Positions 11,493-23,221 of a stretch of DNA of 64,000 bases are shown here, piece after piece. Position 1 is the first letter of the stretch, and each line of letters begins with the position of its first letter. Source of the DNA: Corylus avellana (Eukaryota; Streptophyta; Magnoliopsida; Fagales; Betulaceae); contig NC_081542.1 of NCBI RefSeq assembly GCF_901000735.1, forward strand, positions 22,087,093 through 22,151,092, given 5' to 3'. The notes beneath the pieces were generated by a model, which was not told the DNA's origin, searched no databases, and was given only the letters and a program-made list of their open reading frames with translations. Both the position numbers and the translations under genes were made by a program.

Positions 11493-12381
11493 TTGTTGGC
11501 TGTGGATAATGAAGATAACTTGAAGCCTTCGAGAAAAAGCTTCTTGAGGATATGGGTTCTTCTAAATCTCCTCAATCCCTTGGTACCTAGTTTCACACAT
11601 CATAGAGCTCCGAAAGCTCCTCTCTGGGTGCAGCTCATTCAACCTAGGACGCAGATGTCTGTGATTGAAGGTTCTAATGAGCTTGCTATCGTCCCTGTTC
11701 CAAACCAGCCTTCCACTGAGTCAACCCATTTCTCTACTCCTGGTCATCCTCACCAACCCCACCGAGACCAATCCAACTCTTCCCGCTCTTTCCCAATCCA
11801 CAAGGTATTCTCCCTTCCCCAAATTACGCTAGTCCCTTCTCATTGAGCCCCATTAATCCCAACTCTGTCTTTATTAAAAAGCCTTCTCTTGTCAAGTTTT
11901 CGCCATACCTCATCTCACCAATTCCGAGAAACTCAACTCTCTCAACATTTGTTTACCTGACAACACGTGGTCTTCCCCTACTAAGACTACTACTGCTATT
12001 GGGTCCCATTCCCCTTCAACTTATAGTTCTAATCCCCACTTGGGTTCTGTAGAACTTGGTTCCACCTCAACCAACCTAGTTACTAAAAATTCTAGTTCTC
12101 CCCACACTCCCACGCATCCTGTCTCCTCGCCTGGACTAAGAACTCCTCTCTCCTTTGTCTCTTCTACTCAAAAACTGCCCCGTCATTCTTCTACCACCTC
12201 CTCTAGAAAACGTTACCATCCTTACCCCCAAACCTCCTCCTCAAAAAAACCTAATCTAGGTTCCACTCTTTCCTCCTCCAAAATTGATGATGATTTTTCT
12301 CAGAATGTTCAGAGTTCCTCTCCAGAAAATTCTTTGGCAGCCGGGGTGGCAGGCTTCAATCTGCCCCCACCAGCTCAATGA
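11493..12381 (+). pseudogene. LINE ORF1 C-terminal region (Ser/Pro-rich)
   Basis: The three frames covering this stretch encode Ser-, Pro- and Thr-rich low-complexity protein, as expected for the tail of plant L1 ORF1. No zinc knuckle or DUF4283-like core is visible, so these parts are lost, in the gap, or absent. The last frame ends at TGA overlapping the ATG of ORF2 at 12378, which is the usual tight ORF1-ORF2 arrangement. Frame changes near 11840 and 12045 break it. Confidence 0.6.
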
Positions 12382-15300
12382 AGGCTTTAGCTTGTAATTG
12401 TCGAGGTTTAGCTCGTGGCCCGACAATTCGTGCTCTTCGAGCTTTGATCAGAACTCATCATCCTAATCTCATCTTTCTCTCTGAAACCAAAATTCCCTCT
12501 TCTCAGTTTTGCACCTCCTTGTTTGGTTTGGGTTTCTTAAAGTGGTTGGAAGTTCCTCCAGTTGGTATTCAAAGGGGGCTTTTTTTGTCTTGGAAGCATG
12601 ATGTGGACATTGAACCGGTCAGACTTGACAAGAATTGTATTTCTTGTATTGTGTACTCGGATCCTCCACATAGGCCTTGGTTGTTCTCTGGTGTGTATGC
12701 TCCTCATACCAGTCAAAGACGTTCAGATTTTTGGCCTCTCTTGGCTAGCTTAGGTAATTATTTTGGTGGTGCTTGGTTTTTGCTTGGTGATTTTAACTCC
12801 ATTTGTCTTCTTCAAAGAAGAGTGGAGGCCGTGCTTTTGGTTCTTCTTCTCACGGTGATTTTGTAGACTTTGTTCATTCAAATGCTATGGTGAACCTTGG
12901 TTTTGTTGGCAACAGATTTACTTAGAGTAATTGTAGGATGGGAAGGGAAAATATTCGTGAAAGGCATCGTAATCTTCCTAAATCTTTTCGGTTTGAGGCT
13001 TTTTGGACTAGGGATAAGTCTAGTCATGGGGTTGTGGTAGAAGTTTGGTTGGATGAGGTGGAAGGCACCCCGGCTTTCTCCTTGAGTAGAAAATGGAAGA
13101 ATACAAAGAATGACTTGAAAAATTGGAATCATCACCATTTTGGCCATATTCAACACAAGATTAAATCACTGATGGCTAATATCAGTGTGATCCAATCTAT
13201 TCCGCATTCTGCTGGTAATACGGCCAGAGAGTAGGTTCTTCAGGAAGCCTTGCAAGAACAACTTTTGAGGGAGGAAGTCCTGTGGAAGCGAAAGTCTAGA
13301 GAGTTGTGGCTTACCTGTACTTACTTCAACACGAAGTTTTTCCATGCCTCTACGGTGTGCCGTCGCAGGTATAATTCTTTTTCTAGTCTCAAAACTATAG
13401 AAGGTACTACTATTGTTGGTAGAGAGAATATTGGCAATTATTTAGTGCAGCATTTCAGTGCCCAATTTACTACTACTAATCTTATTTTAGATAGAAGTCT
13501 CTCTGACTTGGTTGATAAGGTGGTCACAGATGAGGAGAATGTTAGTCTTTGTGTAATTCCTAATGAATGATGAGTATAAGATTTTCTTAGCAATTTCTGA
13601 TCTTGGCCTCAACAAGGCTCCGGGTCCTTATGGCATGACTGGTTTATTCTATAAATCCTATTGGCCAATTGTTAAAGGCAGTTTGATTTCCTCAGTTCAA
13701 TCTTTTTTCCGTGGTGGTTTTCTTCTCAACGAATTCAATCACACCGACATTGCTCTTATCCCTAAGGTGGACAACCCTCACTTGGTGCATCAATTTAGAC
13801 CTATTAATCTTACAAATTTCAACTATAAGATCATCTCTAGAATCTTATCCTCTAGATTCAAGCCTATTTTGCACAAGATAATTTCTCCTACTCAGTCGGC
13901 TTTTCTAAAAGGAAGATCCATTCACGACAATACCATTCTTGCTCATGAGTTAATCCATACTATGAAGCAAAAGAAGGTAATGGTGGCGTAATGGCCTTGA
14001 AGCTTGATATGGCTAAAGCTTTTGACTCTATGGAGTGAGTGTTTATGATAAAAATTTTAAACCTGTTGGGTTTTCATCCTACTTTGGTTCAGTAGATCAG
14101 TCAATGTATCACTACCTCCTCCTTCTCTATTCTCCTTGATGGTGCTCCTTTTGGTAAGTTCTATCCGACCCGTGGTCTTCACCAAGGAGATCCTCTCTCT
14201 CCATTCCTCTTTATATTGGGGTTTAAGATTCTCTCCAGATTAATTTTTCATGAGGAAAATCTGAGTCTTCTTCATGGTATTATAATGGCTAGAATGTGCC
14301 CTCCTATTTCACATCTTTTGTTTGCAAATGATGTTATTATCTTCTCTAGGGCTAATGTTTCTGAAGCTAGGGTGATTCTCAATTGTCTAATCACTTACTC
14401 TGCTTGGTCTGGTAGCATATTAATATGCCTAAATCTGCAGTACTATTCAGTGAAAATTTCCGTTCCAGCTCCAAAGCTTCTATCAATGAGATTCTCAACT
14501 TGGCACAAATTCCAGCCCGTGCTAAGTACCTTGGTATCCCTCTCTTCATGCATAGAAAAAAGAAGGATTCTTTTGTTGAGCTCAAGGACAGGTTTTTTGC
14601 TAAAATCTTAGGCTTGGTGTTCAGCTATCAATTTTTGCCTCAGGAAGTTTTGGTGGGGCTATCCACAGGAAAAGAAGCATAATCTCTCACTTCTCTCTTG
14701 GGAAAGCGTTTGCAAGCCGAAATCCTTGGGTGGTTTAGGTATTAGGACTATGGAATCTCTCAATAATTCCTTACTTGCAAGACTTGGTTGGAAGATGACT
14801 TCAAATCAATCCCTTCTTTGGGTTGATTCTCTTAGGAGTAAGCATCTCAAGAATGGTATTTCTTTTCTAAATGCTGCTTCCAATCCTAGCTCTTCTTGGC
14901 TTTGGAAGGGTTTGCTGAAAAATAGGAAGGTTGTTGAAAAGGGAGCTTGTATTTCCATCTCCAGTGGTTTGAATGTGGATATTTGGTCCTCTCCTTGGAT
15001 TCCTTTGATGCCTAATTTTAGGCCTATTCATAATGCTAATTTGGATGTTTGTCCCTCTCTTACTGTGGCTGATCTTATTATTCCAGGGGAGCAAGTTTGG
15101 AATTCTCTCCTATTGCAAGACCTTTTTGATCCTGCATCAGTTCAACATATCCTTAGCATACATCTCCCTTATAGGCCTTCTTTTGACAAGTGGTCTTGGA
15201 TTCCCTCTCCTTCAGGACTTTTTTCAGTGAAGTAGCGTATGAACTCTCTCTTTCCATGGGAGGAAGGCCTTCTCCTCTTCATTCTAAAGCATGGTTGCTC

Positions 15301-16196
15301 CTTTGGGGGCTTAAATTACAAGCTAGGTTGAAGCAACTTTTATGGAAGGTTGCTTGGGATATTTTGCCATAAAGAGCCAAGATTAGTCGCTTTGTGGTCT
15401 CTGATGACCCTGCTGCTTGGGTGTGTCCCTTCTGTAAGGGCCTTTGGAAACATTATCTCATTTATTCTTAGAGCGAAACCTGTCCATTGCTTTATGGAGC
15501 TCTTCACCTTGGCAGATTTCCACCTCCAGGTTTGCAAATCGGCCTATCTCTGATTGGATTTCTACAATCCTCTCTCCCATGGCGTCTTTTGGTATTACCA
15601 AACCTGAGGTGAGAAAGTTCCAGCTCTTTGTTGCTCTTGTTATGGATTTTATTTGGAGGGCTAGGAACTTGCTTATCCATGATGGCCTTCAACCTTCTTC
15701 CAGCCAAGCTATTGTTCAGGTTTCTAGTAGTCTTAATCACCATATTACTGCATGGCGTGAGCTTGATCTACCCACTCTATGGGTGCCTCCGGTTGTAGGT
15801 TACGTAAAAGGCAATTTTGATGTCGCAGTGAAGGGGTCGTTTGCGGTTGTGGCGGCAGTGATTAGTGATGATATGCGCAACATTATAAGTGTTGCCACTC
15901 AGAAACTTAATTCCACTGATGTTCTGCAAGGAGAAGCTTCTGTAGCTTTGTTGGCTGCACGGTTGGTAGTCTCCTCTGGTTGTGATAAGCTTATGTTGGA
16001 AGGTGATGCCCTTCTGGTTGTTTTAGCTATAAACAACCCGTCTTTATTCTCTTCTTGGACTTTTGCTAATTGTATTTATAATATTAGTTTAGTTCTTTCT
16101 TCTTTTCAAAGTTGGAATGCTTTGAAAGTTTCTCGATGTGCCAACTTTCGTGCACTTGCTCTAACTAAATGGGTCACTTCCAATCTTGTTTTTTGA
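12378..16196 (+). pseudogene. LINE ORF2: endonuclease, reverse transcriptase, RNase H (broken)
   Basis: The endonuclease starts with MKALACNCRGLARGPTIRAL and continues through LSETKIPSSQ and WFLLGDFNSI (about 12378-12810), the expected Mg-binding positions of the APE fold. After a frame break, the RT region has NKAPGPYGMTGLFYKSYW, FRPINLTNFNYKIISR and SAFLKGRSIHDN (13563-13970). The polymerase active-site segment reads FANDVII (near 14320), where family members have F/Y-A-D-D, so one catalytic Asp is replaced by Asn. The last frame (15444-16196) carries an RNase H-like domain beginning near GNFDVAVKGSF. Stops and shifts in at least six places make it non-functional. Confidence 0.85.
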
Positions 16197-16305
16197 AGCA
16201 TTCCCACGATATCTCCTATTCTCTCTTCCATTCGGATCAGGAATGGGAAAGATCCCCCCTTGTAGTCCTTTCTTCCTTATTCAATTAAAAAAAAAAAAAA
16301 AAAAA

Positions 16306-16748
16306 CTCTACAAAACCTCTCCTAAGAGTACTCCTAACAAGCTCGCCAAAGGAAAGATGTGTTCCCTCAAAATATATTATGTGTTTAGCTTTTGTGTCTT
16401 TTGTAGGAAATTAATGTTTAATTTATATATGGTCATTTTCTGTTTTTTATTTTTATTTTTGTCTAGAAATATCTAAAAATTGACAATCTTAAATATCGTA
16501 AAGAGAAAGGAGAAAAAACAAAGTTTATATAATAAAAAAAGAAAAAAAGTAAAGAGAAAGGGATCACTTATGGGTGAAAAGGAGGTATAGTACATCACAT
16601 GACAAATGAAAGTGCTTACTAAATGGTACATTGACTACAATCAAGCCAATTGTTCATTCTTTCCATAGCCTTCCTTGCTCAAAATCCCTTGAGTGCCTCT
16701 TACAATTCTTTCTGTTGATCAACTGTTAGAGTAGACATCTTACACTTT
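16306..16748. other. 3' flank of the ANK-PGG partial copy
   Basis: From about 16490 the sequence matches the 3' flank of the intact ANK-PGG gene at 49320-49627, for example GATCACTTATGGGTGAAA against CACTTATGGGTGAAATGG and CATGACAAATGAAAGT in both. The duplicated block therefore includes downstream non-coding DNA. Confidence 0.6.
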
Positions 16749-17403
16749 CTAGAAAAACCTACGTTTACGGGACCGAAAAAGAAATCTAGGCAAGAATGTC
16801 GAGCTGATTATTTCGGAAAAAAGTTCATAATGTAGCCAAAGAAAAGAGAAAATTGGGACACTCGCTAAGGCAATTATAACGGCTGGAACCCTTATCGTTC
16901 CGCTTTGATAGACCAAAAAGCAAGTTGCACCAAAGGCTACAACCATGCCTACTATGGAGATGAAGAGTGCTAATAGTCCAAACAACAACCTTGTAGGTAA
17001 TGAATCGAGAAAATCCTTTTCTGTGTAACGAGATGTGAGAATTGATAAGAAAATTAATATCGAAGTTGAAGCGGATAACATTGCTATTGAATCTGATAGG
17101 AAGAATACCATAAACCAAGTATGGTCCAAAAAGATAGGAGTTCCATTTCCTTGATTATTGCCACCTGGTATAGTGAAGGCTGTAGCGAAAACTACCGTGG
17201 CAATTAGCGTTGCCACAACCATGCAATGATTTGCCGTGTCCCTCATCCACTTTTCACCATCTTTATGTAATCCTTGATGTGTTTCTGTAAATACATCCTT
17301 GGGTGTTTTTCCTTTTGAATTCTCTGCCTTCAAGTATGCAAGGGGCACAATCTTTTTAATCTCCTACCATAAACGAGGTGTAAATTGAACAATAAAGTTG
17401 TGA

Positions 17404-17452
<49 letters not shown>

Positions 17453-17545
17453 GTAGAATAAAGGAAGCTGCAATGATATTAACACACCTCAAACCATAAT
17501 AACTCATGTTGCATATGAAGGGCTGCCCCTAATACGATATTTAGT

Positions 17546-17587
<42 letters not shown>

Positions 17588-18038
17588 CTAGAATAAAGGA
17601 AGCTGCAATGATATTAACACACCTCAAACCATAATAACTCAAGTTGCATATGAAGGGCTGCCCCTAATACGATATTTAGTTGAGAAAATTCTCCAACTAA
17701 GTGTAGCATGTTGTTCCCATCTTTGTCACAATTGGTTGCAATCATATCCTTAAAAACACCTATCTCATATATTACGTTGAATATACTCTCTTGCCGATAT
17801 CAAATCGAAATGTGAAATATATTTTGCTCGTTTTTATCAACCATATATATGAGGTCAGGATCAGAGCGTATAAGTATAGCTAGAAATTCAACATTCCCCA
17901 ACTCTGCAGCAATAAAAATTGTAGATGAATATTTGCTACGCTGCTCCAATGGTAACATTCAAGCCTTTTTCCATATGTAGTCAACTAATTGATGGCCTAA
18001 CATCCGCATCAACGCTCTGCCATAGACCCCTTTAAAAC
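16749..18038 (-). pseudogene. Partial ANK-PGG gene copy (last two exons; ankyrin exon broken)
   Basis: The last exon (17363-16749, 615 nt, the same length as in the intact gene) is open. It encodes four membrane segments and the PGG motif (TANHCMVVATLIATVVFATA to TIPGG). It ends RSRKRRFF, compared with GSRKRMFC in the intact copy. The preceding ankyrin exon (18038 to about 17600) follows a CAG acceptor and reads FKGVYGRALMRMLGHQLVDY, but has TGA stops after WKKA (about 17959) and inside the HISI-YRQESIF segment (about 17796), where the intact copy has Leu. Upstream exons 1-3 are not found on this strand. A tandem duplication sits at the exon-intron boundary. The intact PGG exon suggests recent loss or conservation by chance. 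Confidence 0.85.
17404..17681. repeat. Tandem duplication of about 140 bp with (TA)n
   Basis: Two units (17404-17546 and 17547-17681) each contain a CCAATATATA... (TA)n tract, then TAGAATAAAGGAAGCTGCAA and the end of the ankyrin exon through GATACGATATTTAGTT-like sequence. They differ at a few bases (GTAGAATAA against CTAGAATAA; CTCATGTTG against CTCAAGTTG). The duplication repeats the donor end of the ankyrin exon of the partial ANK-PGG copy. Confidence 0.85.
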
Positions 18039-18834
18039 CTGGGACTAGGAAAAGAATAATCTATTAAAAAAAAAATTAAAAATTTGATTTATTCTATATA
18101 CATTATTTTAACAAGATCCATGACAAAAGATGAGACTGAAGTTTTCACTGAAAAAATGAAGATAACGTAATGTATTAAATGTGGTTATTTATGTCCTATT
18201 TGGATACGTTTTGTCTTGCAGTCATTGGCATAATCCATACACTTTAATATCTTATCTTTAGAAGCATATCAAAACAAGATAAATCAATCTATCAACAATA
18301 TTAGGATGTGACTTCGATTTTTCAGTCTCTATCAATCCTCGGCATAATTTCACAATAGAAGAAAATTTTTGTAACTTTTGACAATTAAGCTCATCAAGTT
18401 CAAAGTGCTTCAAATAAAATTTCAACTTAATTTTTTGCTTCTAAAAAAGAAAAGAAAAAATCAAGAGGATAATATTTTTCTAGAAGACTACATATATCAA
18501 TATCATCAATTTTAAACAATTATAATAACCATCATTTGAAATAAAAAACTAAGTGTCAAAAGTTCATCATTATTGTGTCAATAAAAAATGTTCATCTTCT
18601 AGTTGAAAATAATAAAATAAAGCTTAACGTATTATTACTAGAACCATTTAATTACTATTATGGTTTAGTGCTTCTAAAATAATGCTTAAATGATAATCAT
18701 TTTATGTTTGTGTTATTGAACATAAAATTGTATTATTGTACCCTCACTTAAATGATAATCAACATAATATCAAGAGTCAAGAAATTATACCTTTTCCAAA
18801 CGAGCACTCTATTTAGAAAAGAAGACAAAAACCC
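18039..18834. other. Intron-like flank of the ANK-PGG copy, then AT-rich DNA
   Basis: Bases 18050-18240 match the start of intron 3 of the intact ANK-PGG gene (50790-51010), with shared TGAAGATAA(C/T)GTAATG and GATA(C/T)GTTTTGTCTT segments. Beyond about 18250 the match ends, and I see only AT-rich sequence without genes. Confidence 0.55.
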
Positions 18835-19640
18835 TTAAGCCGGTTACTCTATTACCTAGTTATTAACCGATTTTTTAAATCCCTAAAACCGGTAACCGCA
18901 ACTGGCTTAGGCAATTATACAATTTCTCTACCCTCACTTTTTTCACAAAATTCCAACACAATCTCCAATTAAAATCAAAAAGATGAAAGATGAGAGATGA
19001 AAGAGAAATGTTTATATTAAAATAATGTATATGGAACCACTTTTGGTTTCCTACACATTAGGAAACACTGTACCTTTCATGGTTAGTTAAATGTAGAAAA
19101 TCTGATGTGAGTAGGTTTTTGTGGTTTTTTTGAAATTTTCTTTAAACATAGAGAATGGAATGGCCAATAGGGCATTTGCTTCTAGTGCTCTAAGTGTGTA
19201 ATTGTGTTGGTGCACGAATCATGTAGTCATGTATTGTATGTTATATTCTCATGATAATTATTGATTGTAATCTGTGTTAGCGCATGAATCATGCAACATT
19301 GCAACCATAACAAAGGCCACTGAACAAGAGTTTAGTGAGTGCACTCAGTGGTTGGTATATAATAATATAGGCTAGTTGCTAGTGGGCTTGGTCATGGGCC
19401 CAAACCAAACTGGTATGCCTAAAAAAAAAAATTAAAAAAAAAAAATTAAAGAAATTGGGCTTTTAAACAATTTTTGAAAAACAGTTACCGCTTAATGACC
19501 GGCTTTCAATAACCATATAACCGCCAGTTGCAGCTAGCAGCTGACCGCTAACCGACCTAATGGTTACAGTTGCAATTATTTAAAAGTGAATAACTAATTA
19601 AACCTGTTACAGTCGCAGTTATGAGTCACTAACCCATAAC
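18835..19640. mobile_element. Possible degraded hAT-type element with GGTTA-rich ends
   Basis: Both ends are rich in CGGTTA/TAACCG words, for example AAACCGGTAACCGC near 18890 and CAGCTGACCGCTAACCGAC near 19540. The right end reads, on the reverse strand, TTAGAGATGTACAACCGG, a common hAT-like terminus. The left terminus is unclear and no target duplication was found, so this is tentative. It resembles the clear hAT element at 20177-21541. Confidence 0.4.
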
Positions 19641-20168
19641 CGGTTGTACATCTCTAACCCATTGTGAAACTCATGAAACTCTTTGTAACCACAAAACCCA
19701 TTTGACAGTGTTTCCGAATTGACAGATGCACAATTAGCTAGCATGGCGACACACCAATCCCTGGACGCCGTCTGAGCCTCTGACGGTGGAGATGGCGGCC
19801 CTTGGATTAGGTGTTCTATTCCCAGTGTTTGTGAACAGTAGACAAGAAAGAACAAGACTTTTCTTCATATTTGTTTTTTTCCATGAAAAATATGGGGACG
19901 TTACTTTTCATTCACTAAAAACCTACATGTGAGGTAGGTGGCCATTTTCCATCCAAGAAGACAGAAATGCCTGACAGATAAGCAACATTACAAAAATTAT
20001 AAATTTTCCAGGGACACATTGTCACTTTTTAAATTTTAGAGACAAGATAAAAAATAGTGTATATATACTTAGTAGGGTTAAATGTATTTTTTTTTTTCCA
20101 GACTATTTCTTGGGATCAGCATATTTATTTTTCTATCATTCTATATTTTTTCTATTATTATTATCTTA
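19641..20168. other. Intergenic, no gene recognised
   Basis: AT-rich sequence with a short unassigned minus-strand frame (19619-19855). Nothing else is supported. Confidence 0.4.
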
Positions 20169-20176
20169 GATAGACA

Positions 20177-21541
20177 TAAGAGTGCAAAGGCGGTTACGGT
20201 TAGCGGTTAGTGGCAATAACCACTAACCGTAACCGCCTTAGCGGTTAGTAGATTTCACTAACCGCAACCGCTAACTGCCTAACGGTTAGCGGTTAACCGC
20301 CGGTTAGCGGTTAGCGAAATATATAACCGCCCGCTAACCGCTTTTTTAAAATTGGGCTTTTTGGGCTTTCTTTAGGGCTTTTTGGGCTTTTTTTTTTGGG
20401 CTTTTTTTTACCCTCATTTTTTTTTCTTGTATTTTTAATATCTTCTAAATCCTAAATTCCTAAAGTATCTAATAATGCTTTAATTAAATTGTAGACTTGT
20501 AGTTATAAGTAATATATTGTTTAATTCAATTGAATCAATTGTGATTATCATTGTACATGAATCATATGATTAACTTGTAGACTTATGACTTATGACTTAT
20601 GACTTATGTCATATTATATATGCATTATTTATTATTATATAATCATATGATTTAATGATCAAGTCATCATGTGATATAATCATATCAATTATAGTGATAA
20701 TATATAAATTACTAAAATTGTAATGATAATACATTAATACTTAAATTGTGTTTATAAGTAACACATTGGTCATTGTTTAATCCAATGTCAATTACTTAAT
20801 TTGATATTATACGAATCATATCATCATTGTACATTAATAATATGATTCACTTGAAGTCTTGAATGAAATATTTGAATTGTCATTGAATCATATGATTAAG
20901 TATTAATATTATACGTTTATATTATTCATATACATATGTAGACTTATATAGACTTATAACATATATAGACTTATAAGTTTATAATATACATTGGAAATAA
21001 GTCTCTAGATATTTAATTGTTGTGTTAGTATGAATTGATATACTTATGAGTTATGTCATATTATATATGTATAATTTGTTATTATATAATCAAATGATTT
21101 AATGATCAATCTCATATGATATAATCATATAAATTATAGTGATAATATATTAATACTCAAATTGTGATTTAATTATTTTTTTAAAAAAAATTGTAATTTA
21201 ATGATCAAGTGATTATATGATATAATCATATAAATTATAGTGATAATATATTAATACTCAAATTGTGATTTAATTATTTTTTAAAAAAATTGTGATTTAA
21301 TGATCAAGTGATTATGTTATATGTATAAATATTTTTATAATTATAATTATAAAAATATATTTTATAAAAAGACAGTTAGCGGTTACGGTTAGTAGACCCA
21401 ATAACCGCTAACCGCTAGGCGGTTATAGCGGTTAGGCGGTTAGCGGTTAATGCGGTTCGGGGGTTAGGCGGTTAAGCGGTTGGCGGTTATAGCGGTTAGC
21501 GGTTAGCGGACGGTTTTTAACCGCCCGCCTTTGCACCCCTA
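20177..21541. mobile_element. Non-autonomous hAT element with GGTTAGC subterminal arrays
   Basis: The termini are TAAGAGTGCAAAGGCGG and, on the reverse strand of the right end, TAGGGGTGCAAAGGCGG. Both are hAT-like. An exact 8-bp target duplication GATAGACA flanks it (20169-20176 and 21542-21549). Both subterminal regions (20190-20345 and 21370-21525) are packed with GCGGTTAG/CTAACCGC words in both orientations. The 1 kb core is AT-rich, has internal repeats (20600-20700, 21050-21130 and 21200-21310 resemble each other), and has no transposase. It would depend on a transposase from elsewhere. Confidence 0.88.
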
Positions 21542-21708
21542 GATAGACACCTCTAGGCTCTGTAATGAATTCTATATCATTTTGACATGAATAATGATTT
21601 ATTTTCTATTAGACCTTAATATTGGATCTGAACTTAAAAAGCTTATGTTTTTTTTTTAACAATATATCTCTATTTATATAACAATAAAATTGAGTAAAAT
21701 GCTGCCTA

Positions 21709-22366
21709 CAACAAAGATTCTCTTCTGTTCCATCAATTCCAACAGCAAGCTACCAAACAACAAAAGGAGACTCGGTGATGATAGATATAGAGGAGGATCC
21801 GGAGCCAAGCCCAAGTGAGCATCGTGCAAATGAAACTCAACCAGATGAGAGTAAAGTTCTCTCTTTTCTTCTTCTCATGCAGTCACATCACAAATAGGTT
21901 TTATAATATCTTAGGCAAAAGTGTTCTGAATTATGTTTTTTGCTAAGCATCTATTTGTTACTGTGGCTGTTTGTTGTTTGTGTTGCTCTATATGGGGGTA
22001 GCCTCTGGTCTTGGGGGGTTGATTATTGGTTTCGTTTTTTGTTGGATCCCTTTTCTGCAGTTTTGTGTTCTGGTTTAGTCTGGTTGGTTAGGCCTTTGTG
22101 AGGCTTCTTTAGCCTGTTGACCGGGCTTGCATTTGGTGCTACTTTGGTGTTTTTATTTTGAGCTTTTAATGAAGTTGCTTATTCATTAAATAAAAAATAA
22201 AAAATAAAAAGAAAGAAAAAAGAAAAATTCAGTTATTGTAGATATGTACGAATAGAAGAATCCCCATAAAATATATTTAATTCTTCCAGATTCTTAACGT
22301 ACATCTAAATGCCATGATTTATGACCGAAAAATTTCAGGTGAGCAAACATCTGAAGTCTCTGCTAA
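21709..22366 (+). pseudogene. ANK-PGG family exon 1 fragment and start of exon 2, copy C1
   Basis: This copy starts mid-exon 1 (RFSSVPSIPTASYQTTKGDS) and runs through a GTAAAG donor, an intron carrying a LINE-like 3' tail, and a TTTCAG acceptor into exon 2 (GEQTSEVSA) before the 100-N gap. It is nearly identical to 27795-28490 (copy C2), including the intron insertion, so the two arose by duplication after that insertion. The start codon part of exon 1 is missing. Confidence 0.75.
21960..22215 (+). mobile_element. LINE-like 3' tail in intron 1 of copy C1
   Basis: The stretch GGGGGTAGCCTCTGGTCTTG through TTTTTATTTTGAGCTTTTAA ends in TTATTCATTAAATAAAAAA with an A-rich tail. It resembles the 3' UTR and tail of plant LINEs. 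The same sequence is in copy C2 (28070-28332) but is not seen in intron 1 of the intact gene. Confidence 0.5.
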
Positions 22367-22466
22367 NNNNNNNNNNNNNNNNNNNNNNNNNNNNNNNNNN
22401 NNNNNNNNNNNNNNNNNNNNNNNNNNNNNNNNNNNNNNNNNNNNNNNNNNNNNNNNNNNNNNNNNN
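22367..22466. other. Assembly gap (100 N)
   Basis: Run of 100 N interrupting ANK-PGG copy C1. Confidence 0.99.
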
Positions 22467-22669
22467 AGTGGGTCACTTGTTGTGTGCAAGGAAGTGTCAA
22501 TTGCAAAGGTTTTGTAATCCTTCTTGTATTTTTTATTCTTCTTATAGTGGATTGATTTCTTGGGTTTGACTACCCCGGAGAGGTTTTACATTTAGAGAGT
22601 TCTCTAAATGGTTTCCTCTTCGTAACCAAATATCTGTGTGATTACTTATTTCATATCTATATTTGGTTG

Positions 22670-22955
22670 ATTTTTAACTGTTAGGTTAGATCTATTTCTG
22701 CATAACCTTTGTGAAACACCTAGACATTTGGATAGGTGTCGTTTGAAGTCGTTTTATAATTTCCAGAAGATTTCTCGTAGTGCAAATGTTTGTGCACATA
22801 ATGTAGCTAGATGGGCCGCTTCCCACCTTGTGTTTGGAAGCATTCTCACTTCTTTTTTTTTTTTTCTTTGTTCTGTTCGTGTTAGGAGTGGCAAGGACAT
22901 TCCCTTATATAGCCATTTCCCTGTTTCCTTTGTTTGATTTAATAAAAAAAAAAAA
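22670..22955 (+). mobile_element. LINE 3' fragment (RNase H end and poly-A)
   Basis: The frame encodes the C-terminal RNase H segment FQKISRSANVCAHNVARWAA then SHLVFGS, followed by a 3' UTR with GGAAGCATTCTCAC, similar to the LINE at 16190 (GAAGCATTCCCAC), and an A tract at about 22942-22955. It is a 5'-truncated insertion of a related L1 LINE. Its left limit is unclear. Confidence 0.7.
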
Positions 22956-23221
22956 AGTGTGATGTGTATCATCACTCTTTATTAATAGTCAACTTTTAGA
23001 TAGAAAATTAAAAAAAAAATAAATAAAAAAAAAAAAAATTTAGATATGAAAAAAAAAAAAAAAAAAAAAAACCAGCTATTTTCCAAATGTCAAGTTCAAA
23101 ATGTACGTATTAAGGACTTTTCGGGATAAGTGTAAAAAGAAAAACTTGCTGGGCAAATATTCCAATATTTTTCTTGATGTACATACCAAAAACAATTACA
23201 TTTGACATCAAAATAAATGCA
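22956..23221. other. A-rich tracts and unassigned sequence
   Basis: Contains several long A runs (about 22955-23080), probably old poly-A tails, then unassigned AT-rich sequence up to the TIR element. Confidence 0.4.

Larger units (their letters stand above)
11484..16305 (+). mobile_element. L1-clade LINE, decayed, 3' end with poly-A
   Basis: Plus-strand order is a Ser/Pro-rich ORF1 tail, then APE-type endonuclease, reverse transcriptase, zf-RVT region and RNase H, then a short 3' UTR and a run of A at about 16287-16305. That is the layout of plant L1 LINEs. Coding parts are split by stops and frame changes near 12865, 13233, 13568, 13990, 14090, 14680 and 15235. The 5' end is hidden by the gap. 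A truncated relative with a similar 3' end lies at about 22670-22955. Confidence 0.9.

Noticed and set aside
20190..21525. Interstitial telomere repeat.
   Set aside because: The words are GCGGTTAG in both orientations, not TTTAGGG, and hAT ends with an 8-bp duplication explain them.
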